Shown here one piece after another: positions 53,795 through 54,718 of a stretch of 54,718 bases of DNA (position 1 is the stretch's first letter; the number at the start of each line of letters is the position of its first letter). Both the position numbers and the translations under genes were made by a program. This DNA comes from JAVKEN01 sp040221415 (GTDB lineage: Bacteria > Pseudomonadota > Alphaproteobacteria > Rickettsiales > JABSSG01). The notes beneath the pieces were generated by a model. The model was not told where the DNA came from and did no database searches. It was given only the letters and a program-made list of their open reading frames with translations. The stretch lies in NCBI GenBank assembly GCA_040221415.1, contig JAVKEN010000002.1, positions 1 to 54,718 on the forward strand, written 5' to 3'.

Positions 53795-54718
53795 CTACTT
53801 AAGATCCCAGCGTGATTTAGGCTGAATTGAGATTTCAGCAAATTGCTTTAATAAGTATTTTTCAACACCTAGCCAAGCGACCATCACGCCATTGTCCGTA
53901 CACAAACTGATGGGCGGAAAAACAACTGTAAATGAATTTTCTTTAGCAACTTCTAATATTTGACTTCTTAAAAACTTATTGCTTGCAGCACCTCCAGAAA
54001 CAACCAACATACGATGTTCTAGTAGCTTCTTATCGGTAATCATTAAAAAAGCTTTCTTTAGGCGATCCTTTATCATTTCGGAAACTGCAATCTGGAAAGA
54101 ATAACATATATTTTGTTTAACACCTTCATTGCAAGTCCGTAATTTTGAAATGTAATTTCTTACAGAGGTTTTAAGGCCAGATAAAGAGAAATCACAGTTT
54201 TGTTTACCTTTCAAAGGAACTGGAAATCCTATATCTATTTTTCCTTTCTGAGCCAACTTCTCGATTTCAGGTCCGCATGGATAATCAAGATTCAACAACT
54301 TGCCAACCTTGTCAAAAGCTTCTCCAATTGCATCATCTAAAGTTCGACCTATAATGCGATGACTACCAATAGATTTTGTCTCAACAATCTGCGTGTGTCC
54401 TCCAGAAATTAAAAATGATAAATATGGAAAGCTTATTTCATCGGTAATGCGTGCGGTCAATAGATGTGCCTCCAAATGATTTACTTCTATCAGAGGAATT
54501 TTAAGCAAATAGCTAATTGTTTTTGCATACATTACTCCGACGATAAGCCCACCTACTAAACCTGGTCCTGATGTCACAGCAACAGCATCCAAATCTTTAA
54601 AAGCAAGGCCCGCATCATTTAATGCCTCTCTGATCAACAAATCTATTTTATCCAAATGAGCTCTAGCAGCTATTTCTGGAACTACACCTTTAAAAATTTT
54701 GTGCTCGTCTATTTGTGA
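53795..54718 (-). CDS. tsaD: tRNA N6-threonylcarbamoyladenosine synthase TsaD (5' end off window)
   Basis: ATPase-like subunit that transfers threonylcarbamoyl to A37 of ANN-reading tRNAs. The visible 307 residues start inside the N-terminal block: SQIDEHKIFKGVVPEIAARAHLDKID, then GPGLVGGLIVG, metal ligands in EVNHLEAHL (HxxxH), FLISGGHTQIV, DDAIGEAFDKVGKLL, and SGGAASNKFLR near the C-terminus. Only the first ~30 residues lie past the right edge. tRNA-Thr(TGT) in this window reads ANN codons and is a natural substrate class. Confidence 0.94.
   Translation of the reverse strand, partial: SQIDEHKIFKGVVPEIAARAHLDKIDLLIREALNDAGLAFKDLDAVAVTSGPGLVGGLIVGVMYAKTISYLLKIPLIEVNHLEAHLLTARITDEISFPYLSFLISGGHTQIVETKSIGSHRIIGRTLDDAIGEAFDKVGKLLNLDYPCGPEIEKLAQKGKIDIGFPVPLKGKQNCDFSLSGLKTSVRNYISKLRTCNEGVKQNICYSFQIAVSEMIKDRLKKAFLMITDKKLLEHRMLVVSGGAASNKFLRSQILEVAKENSFTVVFPPISLCTDNGVMVAWLGVEKYLLKQFAEISIQPKSRWDLK

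Noticed and set aside
1..54718. CRISPR arrays, insertion sequences, prophage, rRNA, riboswitches
   Set aside because: Looked for direct-repeat arrays, transposase or integrase motifs, rRNA blocks and leader structures; none seen.

Overview
The window is a gene-dense, AT-rich (roughly one third G+C by eye) chromosome segment from an alphaproteobacterium. The gene content points to the order Rickettsiales: a VirB8/VirB9 (rvh-type) secretion pair, a valyl-tRNA synthetase that looks archaeal/rickettsial in type, a Tim44-like protein beside an Smr protein, petABC, and bamD-recN and recA/alaS neighbourhoods with single-copy genes. It has lysA, dapB, mltG, lpxB, ftsZ and a D,D/L,D-type M15 peptidase, so this lineage probably makes peptidoglycan and lipid A. 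I cannot name the genus from sequence alone. No insertion sequences, prophage, CRISPR or rRNA are visible; there is one tRNA.

Layout. 1-2147 (minus): uvrC and pgsA (pgsA cut by the window edge). 2148-2396: the largest non-coding gap, with three DnaA-box-like 9-mers, a possible replication-origin signal. 2397-4257 (plus): nadK, a Tim44-like gene, smr. 4240-7660 (minus): tlpA-like, sppA, ubiH-family, M15 peptidase. 7691-11050 (plus): lptM, lysA, ompR-like, envZ-like. ssb and uvrA diverge from a palindromic gap at 11501-11588. 14420-17208 (minus): petA-petB-petC-tatB-like. dapB (plus) meets gshB, a BON lipoprotein gene and valS (minus). 22376-23890 (plus): ubiA, ndk (with an in-frame membrane-anchor extension) and tRNA-Thr. 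recN and bamD (minus) follow, then an EamA transporter and a HAD hydrolase (plus), an MFS transporter (minus), and a DUF389 protein (plus).

30344-40417 is a long minus run: ffh, a 67-residue unknown, rpmI, rplT, pheS, pheT, fumC, virB8, virB9, psd, pssA. 40519-43483 (plus): fabD, ftsZ, pgpA. 43476-51622 is a second long minus run: alaS, lpxB, recA, fabG, acpP, fabF, mltG. 51756-53787 (plus) holds two poorly recognisable genes whose architecture resembles the inner-membrane PilM/N and PilO (GspL/GspM) assembly proteins. tsaD closes the window, cut at its 5' end.

Functionally the genes cover envelope building (PG and PE synthesis, fatty acids, lipid A, peptidoglycan, outer-membrane assembly), aerobic respiration (cytochrome bc1, ubiquinone), DNA repair, and translation. 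The two parts most worth attention are the PilN/PilO-like pair at 51756-53787 and the start of ndk. Coding is so tight that every convergent gene pair is separated by between -18 and +7 bp.
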